Numbered from the stretch's first letter, positions 1-14,547 are shown. The stretch is 64,000 bases of DNA from Zeus faber (GCA_960531495.1 OY482852.1:26704621-26768620); one strand, 5' to 3'. Notes: generated by a model not told the origin, from the sequence alone. A program made the numbers and translations.

Positions 1-93
1 GTGCTAATTATTGTTTCTACCCGTAAACTCGTTGAAATGGCTACAGAAGGCTTGGAGTGTCTTTTTTTTTTTTTTTTTTTTTTTAACTTCCAG

Positions 94-250
94 GGCGTTC
101 CTCCAAAAATGCAAGGCGCGCAGAGTGCAAAACCACCAGACGGCCATCAACACACAGAGCTTCACTCACGTCGATAAAAGTCCGAAAAGCAGCCTGCAGC
201 TGCTGAAACGCACCCCGTCCGATGCGGCCGTCAGGGACTATTCCCACTGA
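94..250 (+). CDS. Orphan 3'-terminal coding exon, gene not recognised
   Basis: A long T tract followed by AACTTCCAG makes a strong splice acceptor ending at 93. The frame that starts one base into the exon stays open for about 51 codons and ends at a TGA at 248-250. Third codon positions in this frame are roughly three quarters G or C, which is typical of real teleost coding sequence. The deduced tail is basic and ends VRDYSH, with no cysteine pattern or domain that I recognise. An AATAAA at 290-295 fits a polyadenylation site just beyond the stop. It could be the last exon of a gene starting left of the window, or an alternative 3' end nested in adamts16, whose 5' exons should also lie to the left. 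The opposite strand is open too, but it has weaker wobble bias and no donor site. Confidence 0.4.
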
Positions 251-718
251 ATCCGCAGAACCACTTTTTTTGGCCCCCAAATGTAATTTAATAAATGTTC
301 GCACAAATGTGGACCCGGGGTTAAACAAATGCCTCGTAATTCAATTATTCCGTCCTCGAAAATAAGATTATACATCAAAACAATTTGGTTGATTTGTGGA
401 TCGAATTCATGTGTTATGTTTCCCCGTTACAAGGACTGTGTAGAATGTAATTATGCCCCTATTGCTTACCTTAGGTGAATGTTTCTTTGTGCTTCGTTAA
501 TTCACGGCCCCAGTGACCGTAAAACAACGTTCATCCTTTTTTGCGTGTGTCCTTCTTTCTTCCACTCGCAGCTTAGTCATTCACGTATCGCGACCCGTTA
601 CCAGCTTCCCAGAACACATTTCAGGCTGAGATCATACCAGGCCAAACTTTTGATTCCACTCAGCAAGAGTGGTGTTTAGGATGCATCTGGGTCCATGCCA
701 GCAAGCAGAACCTTCCCA
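251..718. other. Non-coding stretch after the orphan exon
   Basis: Apart from the polyadenylation signal at 290-295 I see no gene, no repeat and no convincing splice site pair. A pyrimidine tract ending in CTCGCAG near 545-570 resembles an acceptor, but nothing coding follows it. Confidence 0.4.
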
Positions 719-1050
719 GCTGGATCTTGACTGGATCTGGATCAGGACTGGATCTGGATCTGGATCTGGATCTGGATCAGGACTGATCTGGATCTGGATC
801 TGGATCTGGATCTGGATTTGGATCTGGATCTGGATCTGGATCTGGATCTGGATCTGGACTAAAATGGGATCTGGGTCTGGATTTTGGATGTGGATCTGGA
901 TCTGGATCTGGACAGGATCTGGATTTAGATTTGGATCTGGATCTGGATCTGGATCTTGACTGGATCTGGATCTAGACCAAATCTGGAACCGGGTCTGGAT
1001 TTGAATTTGAATCTGGATCGGGATCTGGACTGGACTAGATCTGGACTTTC
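719..1050 (+). repeat. GGATCT hexanucleotide minisatellite
   Basis: About 330 bases are built almost entirely of the hexamer GGATCT and one-base variants such as GGATTT and GGACTG. Because the unit is a multiple of three, it yields artificial open frames of Gly-Ser or Trp-Ile dipeptides, which should not be taken as protein. The array runs directly towards the polypyrimidine block that follows. Confidence 0.9.
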
Positions 1051-1089
1051 AGAGTGGACATGGCTTACTGAACAGGTAGATTCTCTTTT

Positions 1090-1184
1090 CAGCTACATTT
1101 CCCCCTTCTTTCTCTCTTTGTTCTCCCTACTTTTCTAATGATTTATTTCATTCTTTCTTCCTTCCCTCCTCCTTTCTGCTGTTT

Positions 1185-1215
<31 letters not shown>

Positions 1216-1542
1216 CCCTTCCTTCCATTCTGCTGTTTTCTTTCCTTTTTCTTTTTTTCTTTCTCTCTTCCGTTTTTCTTTCCGTTCCTCTGTTTTTCTG
1301 CTTTCTTTCTTCCTTCTGTCAATCCTCCATCCTTCCTTCCTTTCCACTCTTTTCTTCCTATCTTTGTTTTTTCCCTCTGTTTGGTTGTTTTCTTTCCTTC
1401 TTTCTTTCTTTCTTTCTTTCTTTCCTTTCTACTGTTTCGCTTCTTTCTTTCTTACTTCCGCACAGCTGGATTCTTTCTTCCTTCCCTCCTTTCAACTGTT
1501 CTCAAATGTCTTTCTCCCCTTCTTCCTTCCTTTCTATGTTTT

Positions 1543-1579
<37 letters not shown>

Positions 1580-1759
1580 ATTTCTTTCTGTTGTTCTCTT
1601 TCCTTCTTCCTCCCTTACTTCCTTTCTGTTGTTCTGTATTTCTTTCTTTCTTTTCCACTGTTTCACTTCTTTCTTTCTTTCTTTCTTCCTTCCGCCGAGC
1701 TCTTTTCTTTCTTCCTTTCGACTGTTCTCAAATCTCTTTCTCCCTTCCTTTCTACTTTT

Positions 1760-1798
<39 letters not shown>

Positions 1799-1996
1799 AC
1801 CTCTAAACTTCTTCCCCTCATTTGGCTGTTTCATTTCTTTCTTTCTTTCCTTCTTTCTTTCTTTCTTCCTTCCTTTCTTTCTTTCTTTCTTTCTGTTCCA
1901 CTATTTTTCTGCTTTCTTCCTTCCTTCTGTCTATCCTCAGTCCTTCCTTCCTGTCCACTGTTTTCTTCTGATCTGTCCGTCTTCCCTCTGTTATTA

Positions 1997-2071
<75 letters not shown>

Positions 2072-2195
2072 TTTATTTTTAATTTCTTTCATAATTTTTT
2101 TTCTTTCTACCTTTATACACTTTTCTTTCCTTCTTCCCATTTGGCTGTTTAATTTCTTCCTTTCTTTCTTTCCTTCTTTCTTTCTCTTATTTACC
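1090..2195 (+). repeat. Polypyrimidine block, mainly TTTC/TTCC tetranucleotides
   Basis: This block of about 1.1 kb is nearly free of A and G on the + strand. It is made of TTTC and TTCC repeats separated by short punctuating phrases such as CTGTTTTCTTTCC. Some phrases recur in long versions: about 1290-1370 resembles about 1903-1980, and about 1455-1530 resembles about 1690-1765, so the block has higher-order duplication and is not a simple slippage tract. The Phe/Leu/Ser-rich open frames across it are artefacts. Confidence 0.9.
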
Positions 2196-2304
2196 AACCC
2201 CCCCATCCTTGTTTCCTCACTGCGTTTCCCGACATATTTTCATCTATTTAAAACTTTCCCTGTTATACCCCCCCGCTACAGAAGACAGCAGGTGAGTTGA
2301 AAGA

Positions 2305-4610
<2,306 letters not shown>

Positions 4611-4611
4611 C

Positions 4612-4620
4612 AAACGCGCG

Positions 4621-4651
<31 letters not shown>

Positions 4652-4707
4652 GCACACACACATGCACGCACACACACACAGACACACACACACACACACA
4701 TACACAC
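4612..4707 (+). repeat. CA-type microsatellite, compound
   Basis: A compound array of CA units mixed with CG and TA steps (for example CACGCACACAC and CACACATG), about 96 bases long. Confidence 0.9.
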
Positions 4708-5104
4708 ATCCAGTCACAGTGTCAGACACGACAGCCAGAGTCTATTTACTGCCCCGATGATCCGCTCGGTCATGCAGACAGGGCTGCTGCCACAGAGGCC
4801 GCGCAGACCTGGAGACCACCCGATACACGATGGGTCTGCAGGCCATCTGATCTCTCCCGGTTCCGTCTGGAGAGCGGGACGCCCTGGTCATCTTCCAGTG
4901 ACACGTACTGTACGGGATCACAAGACCGGCCTATTATTTGATATGGCGTTATCAGTACATTTTGTTGGTGGCAGTGAGCCGTGGGCGTCGAGGAGGCGAT
5001 AAATCTGTGACACTAAAAAGAGGCGGGAGGCTGTCGGGCGTAGAACTAGAGAGCATAGACTGTGGCGTTCATGGTGATGACCCTTTTTCACACACAAAGA
5101 CCTA

Positions 5105-5130
5105 GAGAGAGAGAGAGAGAGAGAGAGAGC
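5105..5130 (+). repeat. GA microsatellite, short
   Basis: Thirteen or so GA units in an otherwise unassigned region. Confidence 0.85.
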
Positions 5131-5827
5131 TCCCGGACGACTGAAATATTTACTGGAAGGATCTTTTTCCTCAACACACCTGTTGAATCTGATGCACCAA
5201 AACCTGTGCTTATTTCCACAGCAGCATATTCAGACGTACTATTTTAGCCATGGCGAGCGTTCCTGCCAAAAGAGCCTTCAAGAATCTCCACTTGAAGGAA
5301 CTAGCCGCTCTACTCGTTCAAGCACTGTGGTTTCACCTCATCATAAACCCATCTCCAATTGCAGGCCAGAGAACCAGTTTGTTATTTATACGAGTGGAGG
5401 CATTTCTAGTTGCAGAACTTTCTGTTTTTATTTGATACCGGATACACATCAAAGTGATGTAATTGGCCCGGAAAAAGAGGAAAGTTCCAATGGCGAGATG
5501 CGGAAGGCACGTAGATATTCAGGCGAGTCTAAATCGAAATTATCCACCGCCTCCCGCCAGTTCATATATCTCGACAAAATAATGATATCCAACTAAATAT
5601 TGAGATATTTATTGAAACACACAATCCAAAAAACACACGTTTTTACTGAGTTTCCCTTCGGCGGCGTCCAAAAAGTCTGATTCGCTTATTAAGCTTCTCC
5701 AAGTAGCCCAAGAATTACAACACCTTTGTCGGTCACTTTTTAGTTGTTGTTCTTTGTTTTTTTTTCTTTCTAACTCACACATCAGGATTTATTTCCTTGT
5801 AGCCCTATGAATCAGAAATGTTGCTTT

Positions 5828-5905
<78 letters not shown>

Positions 5906-8317
5906 AATGAGTAACGCAAACAAGGGAACCAAATTTATTGTCTCTGCCGAGGGTCCCCCCGTCCTCCCCCATCCTCCTCAAATCATCCTTTGATGGTAGT
6001 CCAGTCTTCTTCCTGCCTCCCCTCCAGAACCACGATCTCACTGAACCAAACACTCCACCGCTTGTTAGCGCGTTTGCGAAGTAAAAGCTGCAAAAGACCA
6101 GATGGAATGTGTCTTTTCATATTTATTTTGATCCAAAAGAAAAGCCTGTGTATGATTTAACTCTCTCACTTGTATTCCTTTATACAACATTTTCAAGCCA
6201 GTATATATCGATTTATTTTGATATATACTGTATATATATATTAAATACATACTCTGGCATCTAACTCTGACGCGCTGACATTGGAGCTTTGAGTTGTTTA
6301 GTAGATCTGATGGGCAAAGCATCTTTCGGAGGGTTCATGTCAACAAAGTACAAAGAGAGTATGAGGAAAGGCAAAAGTAGTTTGGGGAAAATATGGGGGA
6401 CGGTTTCCTAATTTGGCCCCGAACTACTGAACAAAATGCAAATTATGCACATGAAAAAAATCCCATCTTAAAAGAACAGCATGCACATGCAGAGTGGAGT
6501 GGCGGAGGGTACCTGATTATTTCATGTCAGAAGAACAAGGTAGCAACACTAGTGTTTTAATGAGCGCATCCTCATTGGTTGAGTCCAAATGAGTCTTGAT
6601 TGGTGGATTAGGTGTAGGAAGCTCACAGAATACAGACTGTATATGTGTTGCTAAAATTCAACAGGTTATGCCTGAAAGGGCATTTTAAAAGCTTGTTCCA
6701 TGTACCATTTTTTTTTTTTTTTTTTTTTACTTTGAGCACCTGCACCCCTTTAGGTCCGTGCACGGGCCTGATGAACAGAGAACATGGGTTGAGGACACAT
6801 CTCTGCATTTAAGTTAAAACAATGTTCTGTAAGGGTCATTTCACCGCATTCAAAGATAAAATGTAAAAGTTGAATTTCAGTTGGGGGGGAGTTGAGAGGG
6901 GGTATTTGGTTGTGTTTTTTCGCGGAGGGGGGATGGGCGGGTCAAATTTGGCAGTTGTTTACCTGACTTTAAGTTTAAGTTGAAAACATGATGTTTGGGG
7001 TTTGCACGGGCTGCTCCGAAGCCAGTCAACCATCATGTCTGACGCCATGATCTCACTACAACCATCGCGCTGTGAGCGGCCGCACGCTACGATCTGCGTT
7101 TTTCAAACACTAAACCGGAGTATGACGGATCTGAGAGTGGAGACGTTCCCGCTTCCTACCCGGTGGGAACCCTGTTTTTTTTTTTTTTCCCTAATCCAAT
7201 CACGAGAGAAGTCACAACGAGTTTGTCTATGTGCTGACTCAGCGCTGCGTTTGCTAAATGTGCGCACGTGTGCAGGAAGAAGAACTGCTGCTGTAGAAGT
7301 GGCGATGGCAGGGCACGAAAACGAGAAGATCACTGTTCAAATTTGCCACTTTCCAATTTTACTTAACAGTGCTGCTTCCATTCAACCAGCAATTACATAT
7401 GGAAGTTCACTGAAGAAGCAAAACAAAATTTATAAAATACTGACTTTATATGGATTGCTCAGTGGAATAAGATAAGAACTCAAAACAAGGGTTGGGGTAG
7501 GGTTGACACCAATCAGTGCACACATTTCTTGTGATAGAAATGCGTTCATAGTCTTAGTCATAGTCCACGCACTCCGATCTTTTAATTCTAAAAGTAATTT
7601 GTTTCGATAATGGAGAGCTTCAAAAGCTGCATTCTATTGACAAGGTTATTTTATTCACTATTTCTATTCAGTGAAAGACACATTTCTATAAAGCGAGCTG
7701 AATAAACACAATTCTCTGTAAGTCAATTATCCTAATAAAAGATCTATTGTTCACGTGCTTGACCTGATTTGAATTGTGTGGTCATTTCATTTGGCCGTTG
7801 ATTTTGAGTAAGTATGGCCCCAAAGCGGTTAGCCATGAACTTCGTTGTTAATTGTTAAGTGTGAGAACAAATTGTGGCAGAGTTGGTAAAATGTTTAATG
7901 AAGTAAAGTAAAGTTGGGTCATTCTTTACAACCGGAAGAGAACAGAATATGTTCAATCAAATTGTTGACGTAGTTGAAGACAAGTTGAAGTTCACTGTTG
8001 AAGTTTGCTGTCACGGACCGCAAGTTGCATGGCACAGCACACCTATTCATTTCCATTGAGGGAACAATAACGTCTGCAGGTGTCGGAAGGCAGCGGAGAG
8101 ACTGAGGCGACTGCTGGGGATGGGCGGTGGCTCTGGGTGGGGTGGGTGGGGGAGACTTCTGTAAGACTCTGTCATAGAAAAAAACCCTAGTAGCCTCCAC
8201 TAGAGGTGGGTTCGGAGAGTTCCCGCAGGCCTGGGGTGAGTCAGTGACTGAGGAGCATGTGCGTGGTGTTGACTCAGCAGGCCAGCGTCACGTCGCATCA
8301 TGTTTGTGTCGTTTCAG
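5131..8317. other. Non-coding stretch before the first visible adamts16 exon
   Basis: I scanned this interval for further thrombospondin repeat exons (Trp and CSxxCGxG patterns between splice sites) and found none. It is probably adamts16 intron. It contains a (GT)n run at 5834-5902, a T tract near 6708-6728 and T-rich tracts around 7175-7190. The small open frames at 5183-5596 and 7002-7475 lack codon bias or family resemblance, and I do not support them as genes. Confidence 0.4.
5834..5902 (+). repeat. GT dinucleotide microsatellite
   Basis: An uninterrupted (GT)n run of about 69 bases. Confidence 0.95.
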
Positions 8318-11300
8318 CTGGTCTGTCGGGGAGTGGGGGGGCTGCAGCCTGAGCTGTGGAGGAGGGGTGCAGATGCGGCAGGTCCAGTGCGTCCAGAGGA
8401 CGAGCCAAACCGACGTAGACGCCCTGGCCGACCCCCGGTGCCCCCAGCCTGTTCCCGACACCAGGCAAGCCTGCAACGGCCACAGCTGTCCCCCCGTCTG
8501 GACCTCCGGGCCATGGTCGCAGGTTAGCACATCTTCACAGGAGTGGAACAGCCTTGTTATTTCAAAGCTTGTGTAGATTTCTGCACGGAAAATAAATTAT
8601 TAGTTAACCTGTTGTTAAGGGGGAAAACATGCTTCTTATTGAACACGGAGCAAATTTGATTCAAATTTAATTCAATGCAACACCCCGGCCATTTTGCCCC
8701 AAAGACCTACATCCAGTATCCTTAAGTGAACACTGGCCTTGATGGCTTCAGCACATTTTTTGAAAATGATCTCAGTGGCTTTAAACTACAAATGTGCCTA
8801 CTGGGAGTTCTCATATTATGCTTTCTCTGTCCAGTACCTAGACAGCAAATTGTGTGTGGTGGGATTCTCCAAATGTCTTTAGTTGATTCTTAAGGCATGA
8901 CAAAAATGGCACCCGCGCCAATAAAGATCTCCAAACCGCAACTTAACAGTTGTGTTACAAAGAGAACGTTTTTTAAAACAAAAGTATTACGTCACCCCTT
9001 TTTTTACTCCAAATGTCCCAAACTCCCCACCACAAATGATTTCCAGTTCACTTCCTCTTGTCGATCCAAGGCGTCTGCGACACAGAGAAAGTGTGTCGCT
9101 TTGCGAGGTCGGCCAGCTCCTTTATTCTATCAGACGCCTTTATTAGCACATAGTCAAAACACTTCCAAGGCCTCGTCATAACCCGCATGTGTAGGATAAC
9201 AATTTATATAAAGGGAGTTTTCTGCTTATCGCTAAGGAAGGAAAGGTCAATATGGCGTGTGGGCCTTGAGTGTCCATTGCACACTGTCGCCACCTAAAAA
9301 GCTGTCGCCGCAGTTATGGTAAGTTTTCATCACTGCATCATCAAACTTTACAACCGTCATGACCGTTGTATCGTTTCCATCTGCGGTGTAGTGTTCCCGC
9401 AAGTGTGGCAAAGGCCTGAGGAAGAGGACGGTGTTGTGCACCAGCAGCAGCCATCCCGCTCCCAACCTGCCGGATGCCTCTTGCTCGGCTCTGCAGAAAC
9501 CCACCAGCCAGGAGAGCTGCTTTGTCAAGCGCTGCCAGAAGCAGCGCAAAGTCCAGTGGTTCGTCTCCACGTGGCAGCAGGTGAATTCCGCCGGTCCCAA
9601 GGACGTAAATGTATTTGCGTGTGTGCTTGATGATGATTTTTCTCAACAAACCCTTTTCCCCTGTGTCCGTCTCTCGCATCCTAACTCGCCTCCCCCAGTG
9701 TTCGGTAACCTGCGGCCGCGGCTCCCAGACGCGCTTCATCAAGTGTGCAGAGAAGGTACATTCATTAAAAAAATACATTCTGTTCTGGGGGTTTTTTTGA
9801 CAGTACTGTATTACAGGTACTCCTCACTTAACGACCAAATTCCTTTCCTAGGACCAGGTCATTAAGCGAAGTGGTCGATAAGCGAGGCCCGTGTTATTCC
9901 ACAGTAAGGGGGCGTGGCGATTGTGAACGCTAGTGTAGTGAATACTGACAGACTGCAGGAACGAGACTAAGATTGAGAACAGTGATGCACGATGAGATGC
10001 TTGACGCTGAGACACCACGCCACAGCATGCACGCCGCGGTATTGTACGCAGCACACAATACTGACTGGTTAGAGAGCTGGTCATGAATCCGAACGTTTTT
10101 TAAACAGGTAGGTCGATAAGTAAGGAGTACCTGTAATCCTCAGGTGGACCGTGGATGTATTAAAATTTTAAATGCATGGGTTTATATTTTGTTCTGACTA
10201 GAACAAAATAAAAGTGGGATACTTTCCCGTTTTCTCAATTGAATGGTCTATTAAATTCCAGGTTGGGCAAGAATAGGGATATAGGGTCATACCCTCAGTA
10301 TGAATTTCATTCATAGATACAATTTTACTGGATATAATAGCAGCGTTTTAGGCACCACTGTACCCATCAGCCAGTGCGGTAAACATTTCCATGGTAACAG
10401 CGAGCTACACCAATCAGAGTCGTCGCTGTTACACTTAGGATTATGAGTAGTGTAGTTTCCATGAAATTGTGGATAAGACATATTTTTCTTAAAACGAGAC
10501 TGATATCATACCGACTTGTGGCTTCTACAGGAGCAAAAATGACTTATTATGTACATTACGTAATATTTACACAGTTATTTATAAACGTTTGAAACCCAAC
10601 AATCCATGCATTATGTAATGCGTCTTGATGCAATCGCCTCATGGGTAAAGTAATTATATTATTATAAACTGCTATAGGTTTGGGTGAAAAACGCCATGCA
10701 TGTGTTACGAGGGGTAACACCTCCCTGCAGTGGCGTGGTTTCGGTGGCAAAAACCATTCAACCAAACCAACCATTCAAATGAATTGGTTTGAATTTGTTT
10801 TGTATAGCACAAAAAAATCTCGCCATTCAATTGAAAAGATCTCAATTTTGTTATGTATAACATGAAAAAAGTTGGACAATCCTTCTCTGAGATACGATTC
10901 AGTAGATTCATTTTCCTTACTGTGAGCATGAATAAGGGTAAAACCAGAACATTTGGGGATTCATATTGGGGATAAATTCAGAGATATTCCATTTCCTAAT
11001 TATTGCATTTGTAGTTTTTACAGTAGTTTTTTTTTTTTTCCTTTGAATTCTCAACCACATAAAATTCCACTTTTTTTTTATGAATTCTCTATTTTTGTAT
11101 GGTCAAATGTTTTTGATTTATTTAAAGCTGCATTAAAAATGACAATAAATAAATCAATCAATAAATAAATGAAAATAAAATTTTAAAGAAATAAAGATAC
11201 ATTAGGGAAGATTCTGTATTTACCGCGAGCAAAGGATTATGACACCCTTCCCCACAGTACCTCCCTGTCACTTTATTATTTAGCTGTTGTATAAAAATGT

Positions 11301-12754
11301 ATTGTTGCGAATATTTTTTATGAGTATATTTCACCATCAATTAACAAGGGGAGAAAAGAAAAAAACACAATACATAATGTTGGATTCTTACCATGCTTTG
11401 GTCAGTAATTCTGATCAGGCTTGGCTGCGCGTTGACGCGTGCAGAAATTTGAAACATTTTCGGAGTAGACGCGTCAAGGTCTTCCAAGACAAGAAACGCT
11501 TGCCAGTTGAAAACAATGGGTGCGTTTGGAAATGACGTAGGACGCACATCAAATCCGCTTTTAGTGTGTGTCGCCCTTGAGTCTGAAAGTCCATCAAGTG
11601 AGGGTATGGGGAAAAAATGGTGGACCCCACTCAAAACAGCCTGTTCAACTCAAAAGAGGACGTTTCTGCGTTATAATTAAAAAATAAATAATCAGGATTT
11701 TTCAGAACACATCTCAACATATTTAATAGACTTAGTGTAATAACATAAAATTGGTCTCACATGGATGGGACTTCTAAATCAATCAGCGCCTGCGTCTCCT
11801 TCAAAAATAGGACACGGCAGGAAAATACCGAGAACTGGCGTCCAAGAAGTGCCAACATGTCCCCAAGCCCTCGGTGGAGCTCCAGAGGCCCTGCTTCCTG
11901 CCAGCTTGCCCCCCAGCCCGCACCCCACCTCCAGGCTACTACCCCTGGAGCCCGCACCACCACCATAACCACCCTCCACAACCCCTCCCTCCACCCCAGC
12001 CTCTGTCTCCGCCAGACTGGTACTCCTCTCCTTGGTCGCAGGTGAGCTTACATACAGTTCTTTGACAAACCTCATTGACTTTAGACATGCACGCTGGACA
12101 TGCATCGCTGTGGTGTAACATGAGGTTTGTTTTTCAGATGGTGGCCAGAATGAGTTTGCGGGTCTGTCTAAATCAGTTGACAATTTGTAGACACGGTTTG
12201 AGGGCCCAGTTTTTTCAGCCTCCAGGTCAAATTGCCAGTATACTCACAGCGAAACAGAACCTTTCGAGTAAAATGATGTGCCAAGAGCGAGAAACAAAGA
12301 GACACAGCGTTTTGAGTTTACATATGGCGGGGAGTGGTACCGATGTGGTCCCAATGTCCAATGGTATTTGCTCCTTGCTTGCTCCCCTGCAGTGTACGGT
12401 GACTTGCGGGGGCGGGGTCCAGGCCAGGACGGTCCAGTGCCTGGCCCAGGGGAAGCCCTCCTCTGGCTGTACGCACCACACCAAGCCCAGCATGTCCCAG
12501 GCTTGTAACACCAACTTCTGCCCCCAACCGGAGAAAAAAGGTACGGCCAGCTCAACCGGCCATGTGTTTAGCTAGGATGCACTGATATTTTGGCACCGGT
12601 AGATGGATGATTGCGTCTTTTTCTTGTTCTTTCCCCAGACGTGACTTGTAAAGACCACTTCAACTGGTGCTACCTGGTTCCCCAGCACGGAGTCTGCAAC
12701 CACAAGTTCTACGGCAAGCAGTGCTGCAAATCCTGTTCCCATTCAAACCTATAA
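8318..12754 (+). CDS. adamts16: ADAMTS16 C-terminal part: four thrombospondin type 1 repeats and PLAC domain
   Basis: This is the 3' end of a secreted ADAMTS metalloprotease; the catalytic, cysteine-rich and spacer exons lie left of the window. Six exons join in frame: 8318-8522, 9392-9580, 9699-9755, 11811-12041, 12393-12540 and 12639-12754 (stop TAA). They encode four TSP1 repeats, seen as CSLSCGGGVQ, CSRKCGKGLR, CSVTCGRGSQ and CTVTCGGGVQ. The first lies wholly in the first exon; for the other three, a phase-0 intron falls between the WxQ or WSQ and the next Cys. The stretch GKYRELASKKC matches ADAMTS16. The last exon is a PLAC domain (CKDHFNWCYLVPQHG, then FYGKQCCKSC) ending in SNL, the ADAMTS16 ending. 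ADAMTS18 is the close paralogue, but its ending as I recall it differs (CHLVPQHG, TRK), and the ice1 neighbour fits ADAMTS16. A Pro/His-rich insert precedes the last TSP1 repeat. Confidence 0.92.
9814..10133. mobile_element. Tigger/pogo-like MITE
   Basis: The element begins CAGGTACTCCTCACTTAA and ends with the near-exact inverse, GTAAGGAGTACCTG. By eye about 21 of the outer 23 positions match, and both ends are flanked by TA as in a Tc1/mariner-type target duplication. At 320 bp with no transposase it is non-autonomous. It sits 58 bp inside the adamts16 intron that starts at 9756. The family call (pogo/Tigger rather than mariner proper) rests on resemblance of the ends and is less certain than the element itself. 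Confidence 0.75.
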
Positions 12755-13794
12755 TCGGAAGAAATTACTTTGTCTCCGGCCAAAACAGACAGACACTTAC
12801 ACAGACTGAAAGACAGTGATTAACGCCCGTGCCTGGCAAAAAAGCACAGGCTTTTTTTTTGTGCCTAGAGCCTGTGGCGAGCACTGAAAATCTGAAGACA
12901 TTTCAAAACGGAAATGGAAGAGAGTCGCGGTGCCCTTTTCTTCTCCTTGCGATGCCGGACATCTGGACAAGAACTTGAAGCTGGCAGCGTTACGGAGGAA
13001 TGCGATCATTCGGACGGTGCAAATAAACAGAGGAATATGGAGGAAGAATTGTCCTAATTAATACATGTACAAGTTCAAAATGGCAATACTGAAAAAAGAA
13101 ACAAACCCTTGTCAGTATTTCTGAGAGAAAAAACGTGTACTAGGAACACCCATAGAAGAATGCCATACATCTCCCATTCGGGCAAAGGGGAACGGGTGCC
13201 CTTCCAAAAAGAGGGAACTTGGCTTTACATTTTTGGTTCATGCGGGACTAAATGCCTTCAAGTTTTATGGAGAGACGTCATCTGTTACCAGCGGACAATG
13301 GGGCCCGGCAATTAAAATGGCTCCTTCAAAGAATGTTTCGTATTTTTTATTAAATTCAAGCCAAATCGGCTCAGCGAGGGGATTCCTTAAAATCGACAGT
13401 TGTCTCATGTGAGAAGAAAAACACACATAGAGACTTCTGGGTCCAATCGCAAAGCTTTTTCAGACCATTTTCCGCCCCCCGCGTCACGAAACGGAGGCGG
13501 AATGCAAATTGTGAACTTTAAAAAAAAAAAAAGGAATGAAAGACTTCTTTGGCCCGTGTACAGTGTTTCTTGTATTATTTATTGGCTTAACAATACAGTC
13601 GTCCTGCTGGAAAACTGTATTCGTAAGCAAGTCTCGACACGTCAATTCCTTATTGTATCATAAGCCCTTTTACCCCTTTTATTTTGTATTACGTTCTGCC
13701 AGGTTTCTTGCTGAAAACCTGCGCCTTTTTTTTTTTAAATTGAAAACATTTATCGTAATTTCCTTTGCGTTAACCCCCCCCCCCCTGAAATAAA
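12755..13794 (+). other. adamts16: adamts16 3' UTR
   Basis: About 1 kb of AT-rich, non-repetitive sequence between the adamts16 stop codon and an AATAAA at 13789-13794, with another AATAAA-like signal at about 13921. No other gene is seen in it. The exact cleavage site cannot be read from sequence alone. Confidence 0.55.
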
Positions 13795-14384
13795 CTTGGA
13801 CTTTTGTATAACCTCAATCAAATCAAAGTAGCTAGGGCATGAATAATCCTCATCACCCGACAACCGTCGCTCCTTTCTGGTCACACAAAATTGTCCTTGA
13901 AAGTCCAGAAAATCTGTTCAAATAAAATAGTACTGTTTCCAAATGTTGTCATTAAAGAAGTTATGGTGATTTGTGATTTTTTTTTTCTTTCCAATTTCTA
14001 ACAATGTCGTAGAAGGAAACGAGGCGGTTCAAAGGCGGTGCGGCCTATTTCGAACCTATTCCTGGCTATAAACAAGCGAGTAGGCGGCCAGGTCGGGCCG
14101 GTGCGGTGTTAGCCCTTTCGACACCTATGACATATCGTGTCTGGCTCTTCTCCTGCTTTTTTTTTGTCATTTCCCAACCCGCTCGAGAAGAAGCACAAGA
14201 CGCCCCGTGGCATCATCACCGTCGCGTTCGCCCGGAGTGTGGTGAGAAGAGAAGATAGAGAGAGAGAACGTAGAGGAAAAAAAAACAACCCAAAAGAAAC
14301 AGGGAGTATAGGGTGAGCATCTGTGTCCTCTGTGTGCTCTGTCATGGAATAAAAATGCTCTGAGAAAGTGAGTGAGCGAGGGCA

Positions 14385-14387
<3 letters not shown>

Positions 14388-14437
<50 letters not shown>
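14388..14437 (+). repeat. GA microsatellite
   Basis: A (GA)n run with AAAG interruptions, all purine on the + strand. Confidence 0.9.
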
Positions 14438-14438
<1 letters not shown>

Positions 14439-14545
14439 GAAGAAGGAGGGGGAGGTGCGTGAATCAGAGAAAGACAGGGGTTTTCCCTCCCCCTCCATCA
14501 CCCGTGGCACTGATTTACGGCTTGGTCGGCTGTGGGCACTGTGTG

Positions 14546-14547
<2 letters not shown>

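Noticed and set aside
83-328. Open frame on the - strand opposite the orphan exon
   Set aside because: It looks protein-like, but it shares codon boundaries with the + frame, has weaker wobble bias and has no splice donor at its end.
669-959. Open frame with Trp-Ile and Gly-Ser repeats
   Set aside because: It is a by-product of the GGATCT hexamer array, whose length unit is divisible by three.
1138-2300. Long Phe/Leu/Ser-rich open frames of 222, 262 and 264 codons
   Set aside because: They are translations of the TTTC/TTCC repeat block with no domain, no codon bias and overlapping frames.
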